Positions 60,201-64,000 of a stretch of DNA of 64,000 bases are shown piece by piece. The first letter of the stretch is position 1. The number at the start of each line of letters is the position of its first letter. The position numbers and the translations under genes were made by a program. Origin of the DNA: Campylorhamphus procurvoides (Eukaryota > Chordata > Aves > Passeriformes > Dendrocolaptidae). The stretch spans positions 7,662-71,661 of the forward strand of contig WBMV01000461.1 of assembly GCA_013396655.1 (NCBI GenBank), in the 5' to 3' direction. The notes beneath the pieces are model-generated. The model was not told the DNA's origin. It saw only the letters and a program-made list of their open reading frames with translations, and ran no database searches.

Positions 60201-62880
60201 GCCCTCACACCGAGCATCCCACGAGCAGGACGATGCTCTGTGGAGCTTTCCCAGTACAGGGAAGGTTACTGGTACCCCTAAAACCTACCCCTGCTTGTGT
60301 TTACCACCCTCACTGCTGCAGCTGCAGGGCAGACGTCTCATTCCTCCCTACAGAGCACTGGCCCTGCTTCCCCTTCTCCCCCTGATCTCACCTCCCACCT
60401 CTCTCCCAGCCATCTCTAACCCTCGGCAGATGGGAAAAGAAAGCCCCAAATATCCCTCACTCTCAGTTTCCATGGGAACAAAAGTGCTGCTGGTCCTCCC
60501 AGCCCTGCAGATGCTGATTGCAGAGCAGAGCATCCAGGTGATGCCAAGGATGGGAGAAAACCATCCCTACCCTTCCCATGGAATCAGTTGTAAAATCTTC
60601 CCAAATTCCACCTGCTGTGGGCAGGGGACATAACCCTGTTCAGCAGATGTATCATCACACGAGTCCACATCTCACCCCAGTGCTGCTTAAGGCTGTGAAT
60701 CCAGCTGGGAATCTGTTTTGGCACTGAGTCCCTTTTCCCTGCAAGGCATAGAATTGCCACAGCCCTGCAGAGAGGTTGAATCCCAAATTCCAGGGGGATA
60801 AGAAGGAGCAGAGGAGCTGGAAGGTGAAGCACAGGCCACTCAGGGTGAGGGGAGAGGAATTTAGCAGGGAAAAGCTGGGCTCCCATGGAGGGGAACTACT
60901 GTGGGATATCAGGATGGCACCCTGCTCTCTGCTTGGCTTGTTTCCCACCTATTTGTGATAAGCTGCAGAACTACATCTATTATCTATGCCTATTACCTAT
61001 ATTTATATATCTATATCTTAGGACTTGTGTGAGCCAGGCCCTTTCCCTGGCTCTGATATTGCTCTGCTGCTCCTTGCTGGCTTCCACCTGCAGGTAAAGC
61101 CTCTCCAGGGATCACCTACCTGGAAATCCACCTGCCAGGGATCTGGGCTGACCTGCTGCAGGTCCTGCAGGCGGCTTTTCCGAAGGGGGTTTTTCACCAG
61201 GGCCGTGCCAGGATCACTGGCCGTGGGCACCTTCCTGCCAGGCTCGTGGTCGGCAATCTGGGTGGTGCTGTATGCCCGTCTCCTGGAGGAGCCCTTGACA
61301 TCCATCCCTGAACATGGGAGAGAGGATCAGCTCCGTTCCAGAGCGGGATCAGCCAGCACCACCCTCCCCTGGGTCATGGTGAGGGGCAGGGGTCCCACCC
61401 CACGGTCCTCTCGGGGCTGGGGGGGCCACGCTCATCCCTGCAAAGTTTTAGTGAAACCACAAAAGGAAACGGGAACACCCAAAATTCCTGCAGATGTCGG
61501 GAGAGCAGGCTGGGGAGGTTTTGTCTGAGCGGTTTTCAGACAGAAAAAGCCTGACTGCATTTTCCCAAACCTCCCTGGAGAAGACAAAGGGTTTACTAAT
61601 GAAATTTAATTAGTGCAGACACTCTCCTGTCAGAGCAAGAGTAAAATTTGCCTTGGAAAGACACGATTTCTCATTGCTTTTGACAAGTTTGAGGGGATGC
61701 ACAGCACAGCTCCTCTCGGAATATGAGGGAAGAACATCCTGTGAGTAACAGAGGTTTCCCCAGCTGCTTTATGCCACATGCTGCTGCCACAAACCCCCAG
61801 CCACACCGCGGTGGGGAGAGGTGACACCCTGGGGACAGGGCTTTGGATCCATTCCCCCCTTCTCCTGACTGGGAAGCTGCTTTGCAGGTGCAGGGATGGT
61901 CTGGCAGAGCTACCCATTTGCTCACTCCACTCCTTCACACACTGCTTGGGAAGCCTGTAAATGATTATGTGGTCAAAGCCAAAGCTTTGAAAATCTCCAG
62001 GGTATCCAGCTCTCCAGGGCTTCCCTTGATTTCCTGACAGGTTTGGATAAAACATCCAAACCAAACAGACTCTCAAGCCTCGGGAGATCTGTCACCCCTC
62101 CTGCAAACTCCTCTGGCTCTTTGCAGCTGGAGACACTTCTTTACCAGAGAAGCAAAACGGGGGAGCAGTGACAGGAGCTTGATTAGAGAGACAGGGCCAT
62201 CACACCCACGCGTGTACAGAGGCAACTCTGACCCGTGTCCGTGTCCGACTCTCCCCCGGGGTCTCTGCCCACCCCCAGGTGGTCGGGGGAGCGCTCGGCG
62301 GGGCAGGAGCCCTCCGAGTCTCTGGAGTGATTCCAGCTCTCCACTCCCGCTCCCTCCTCCTGGGAGTGAAAGAACACAGAGCTGCCCGACTCCTGGGAGC
62401 GCATCATGCTGTATCGCCGCCGCTTGTCCTGGGGGAAAGCAGAGAGAGCGAACAGGTCCCACCACCGCACCCATCAGCCGGCTGAGAACAGGCACTGCCT
62501 GCCCTTATCCACCGTTTCCCTGCAAATTCCGGCCCCCATCTCCCTTAAGGACAGAGTCAGGGAGAAGGAAACACCTCCTGACCACGCACAGAGCTGAGAT
62601 TCCTGTGTACACAGACCCCAACACTCCCTGCTCCCGGGATAGCCCCACACTCCTGGGACAGTCCCACACTTGTGGGACTTTTGGAGATATTCAGGGATCT
62701 GGGGTTGGAGAGGTACAGGGAGGTGTCACAGATGATGCCATAGCCGACCAAGTGGTCACCAGGGAAGAGGCAACTGGTGCTGACAGGGGAAACCAAGACC
62801 TCGGTGCTCTCGGGAAAGACCCACTCCACGGACACGTCACTCAGGACCGGTGCCATCGCCTTCTTCAGCGAGCTGATCAT
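54285..62880 (-). CDS. VWA5B1: VWA5B1, von Willebrand A / VIT family protein, C-terminal part (partial, 11 exons)
   Basis: Exons (minus): 62880-62668, 62428-62233, 61307-61120, 60041-59986, 58581-58442, 58266-57949, 57372-57235, 56076-56002, 55646-55577, 55357-55234, 55013-54285. The phases chain without error to 749 codons. Matches to vertebrate VWA5B1 include [94 protein letters not shown] and the C-terminus [18 protein letters not shown]. The VIT and VWA domains precede this part and are outside the window or not recognised. Function is unknown; the VWA fold suggests protein binding. The 56-base exon at 59986-60041 was chosen because only it satisfies the phases. The donor ending exon 62880-62668 is weak (see findings). 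Confidence 0.92.
56775..57035 (+). mobile_element. CR1 3' end in a VWA5B1 intron
   Basis: Sense CR1: AGGTTTAGATTAGGTATTAG, then GGTTGTCCAGAGAAGCTGTG, then CCCTGCCCATGGCAGGGGAT, ending AGCCATTCTGTGATT. Confidence 0.92.
57677..57760 (-). mobile_element. CR1-type 3' end fragment
   Basis: ATAGAATCATGGAATACAGT followed by GAGTTGGACGGGACCCACAA and GGATCACTGAGTCCAGCTCC. This is the antisense terminus of an avian CR1 subfamily. Confidence 0.75.
58700..59110. repeat. ~30 bp-period minisatellite in a VWA5B1 intron
   Basis: GGACCTGCTCTGTCCCCTCT and variants recur about a dozen times with CTGATCC(C/T)-TGGCA- or CTGCTCCCTG-type linkers. Confidence 0.88.
59105..59284. repeat. ~100 bp duplicated unit around a single N
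   Basis: AGCTGGGATCCATGCCCAGA is found at 59157 and 59259. The N at 59183 lies between the copies, so copy number is uncertain. Confidence 0.8.
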
Positions 62881-64000
62881 CTGAGGGGAGAGGTTGAACA
62901 GCAGCTGGGGGTTGTGTGTGCCATGGGGCATGTGCTCTGTGCTGCAGGGAAGGGGGAAATATCTCCAAACCAATCCCTCAGCCGATCCCTACCCTCTCCT
63001 GACAGCCCCCTTAGCCCACTCCAACACCCATCCCAGCACCCCCAGCAACTTGGCACAGCCGTGCTTGGCAGTGCTGGGTTAACGATTGGACTTGACAGTT
63101 TTAAACCAACTTTTCCACCCTAAAAGACTGTGTGACTCCACGATTCCTCATCAAGGGCAGATGCTGATGGAGCACGGGGCTGATCGTGCACACGTTGCCA
63201 GCTCAGAGCAAGGTGGGAGCTTCTGGCCAGAGGTGTCTTGCAGCATCCCCTGCTCCCACCCAGCACCCAGGAAAAGCTGCTGACCTTCACTTGTGCCAGC
63301 CCCATCCCTGTCCCAAGCCCCGACACTCACACACAGGGTGACAGCACTGATAGTTTTGGAACAGCTCCTCGCTGGCACAAGCCGTGCCCGAGATCAGCAG
63401 TGCTCTGCCGATCATACACGTGGAGAAGATCAATATCCGTGAATACCTCATGGACAAACCTACCAGGGAGCCACCCACATGAGCCTCCCTGCACACCAGG
63501 GGAAGGGAACATCGCATTTAGAGGCAGAACAGCTCAAACATTCCCTATTGTTCCTTGTTTTTTCACAGGCTCGGGAAGACGCACCAGGCTGTGTTTTATA
63601 AGGCCATTAATTGATGCCTCAGACTGCTGAAGGCACCGAGCTGCACAGCCTGCAAAGCTCTTATTAATAGCTCGATAAAAACCCTCTCTCTTCGCTGTCT
63701 TTGCTTTTAATTTACATCAGAAATGTTGATACCGTTCTGTCTTCGAGAGGTTTTGTGTGCTCCAGGTTCCTGCAGACGGGGAGTTTGCTGAACTCCTCAT
63801 TTTTAGATCAAGAAGGCAGGAGCTTTTTGGAGATATTCAGGAGCTAAAGACCCCGTTCCCTGTGGGTTTAGTCATGCAGAGGGTGACATGCTGGGCACTG
63901 TGCTGTCACCAGGGGGGACAGAGCCGTCCTCACGCCGAATTTGAGGCACACGGGCTCACTCTTCATGGGGAGAGTGGAAATGAGCAGGCTTTAAAGCCGG
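62881..64000. other. VWA5B1 upstream intron sequence to window end
   Basis: The expected VWA-domain exon before 62880 was not found, so it probably lies beyond 64000. A degenerate CR1 3' end lies at about 63075-63150. One spliceable frame at 63331-63459 is discussed under rejected items. Confidence 0.5.
63075..63150 (+). mobile_element. Degenerate CR1 3' end
   Basis: GGGTTAACGATTGGACTTGA, a TTTTCCACCCTAAAAGACTG-type core and the end GTGTGACTCCACGATTCC. Confidence 0.55.

Noticed and set aside
61630..62076. Frame with [14 protein letters not shown] as a possible extra VWA5B1 exon
   Set aside because: The flanking exons already join in phase without it, and it has no recognisable similarity.
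63331..63459. Spliceable minus-strand segment containing LLISGTACASEELFQNYQ
   Set aside because: It has a good donor (GTGAGT) but a poor acceptor, and the encoded peptide does not match the VWA-domain exon expected before 62880. RNA-seq junctions at 63331 and 63459 would decide.

Overview
The window looks like bird nuclear DNA, probably from a songbird or relative and from a GC-rich microchromosome. The evidence is several 3' ends of avian-type CR1 retrotransposons, compact introns, GC-rich coding exons, many GC-rich minisatellites, and a gene set that lies on human 1p36 (chicken chromosome 21 from general knowledge). There are no bacterial genes, CRISPR arrays, tRNAs or rRNAs. Gene names rest on recognising the translated exons; no database search was run.

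Layout: DNAJC16 (+, CDS 149-7771, 14 exons) and AGMAT (-, CDS 11229-14239, 7 exons) meet tail to tail. PINK1 (-, 16500-26579) follows, with exons 2-8 clear and exon 1 broken by the assembly. CDA (-, 28036-29733, 4 exons) is next, then FAM43B (+, single exon 32211-33101), MUL1 (+, 34852-37266, 4 exons) and the 3' part of CAMK2N1 (+, 40135-41213). A roughly 10 kb gene-poor stretch (42.5-53 kb) precedes VWA5B1 (-, C-terminal eleven exons 54285-62880), whose N-terminal exons lie beyond the window.

The genes share no operon-like organisation. Two of them, the mitochondrial kinase PINK1 and the mitochondrial E3 ligase MUL1, act in mitochondrial quality control and lie about 8 kb apart. AGMAT is also mitochondrial. 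CDA works in pyrimidine salvage, DNAJC16 is an ER-type J/thioredoxin membrane protein, CAMK2N1 inhibits CaMKII, FAM43B has a PTB-like domain, and VWA5B1 is a VIT/VWA-family protein.

The most important structural result is an assembly problem at 24.4-28.3 kb. PINK1 exon 1 is split: its start codon and eight codons lie at 26556-26579, and its last five codons lie at 24415-24429. Between them sits a near-identical 1.53 kb second copy of the CDA 3' end, and single N bases mark each junction. CAMK2N1 exon 1 (N at 40134), the FAM43B upstream region (162 N at 31898-32059) and a VWA5B1 intron (N at 59183) break inside or beside GC-rich tandem repeats in the same way. I saw no convincing new biological system. 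The points most worth checking are the assembly repair, an unusually diverged CAMK2N1 segment, a G-rich minisatellite beside the PINK1 promoter, a palindromic X-box plus CRE at MUL1, a NAGNAG acceptor in DNAJC16, and an odd VWA5B1 splice donor.
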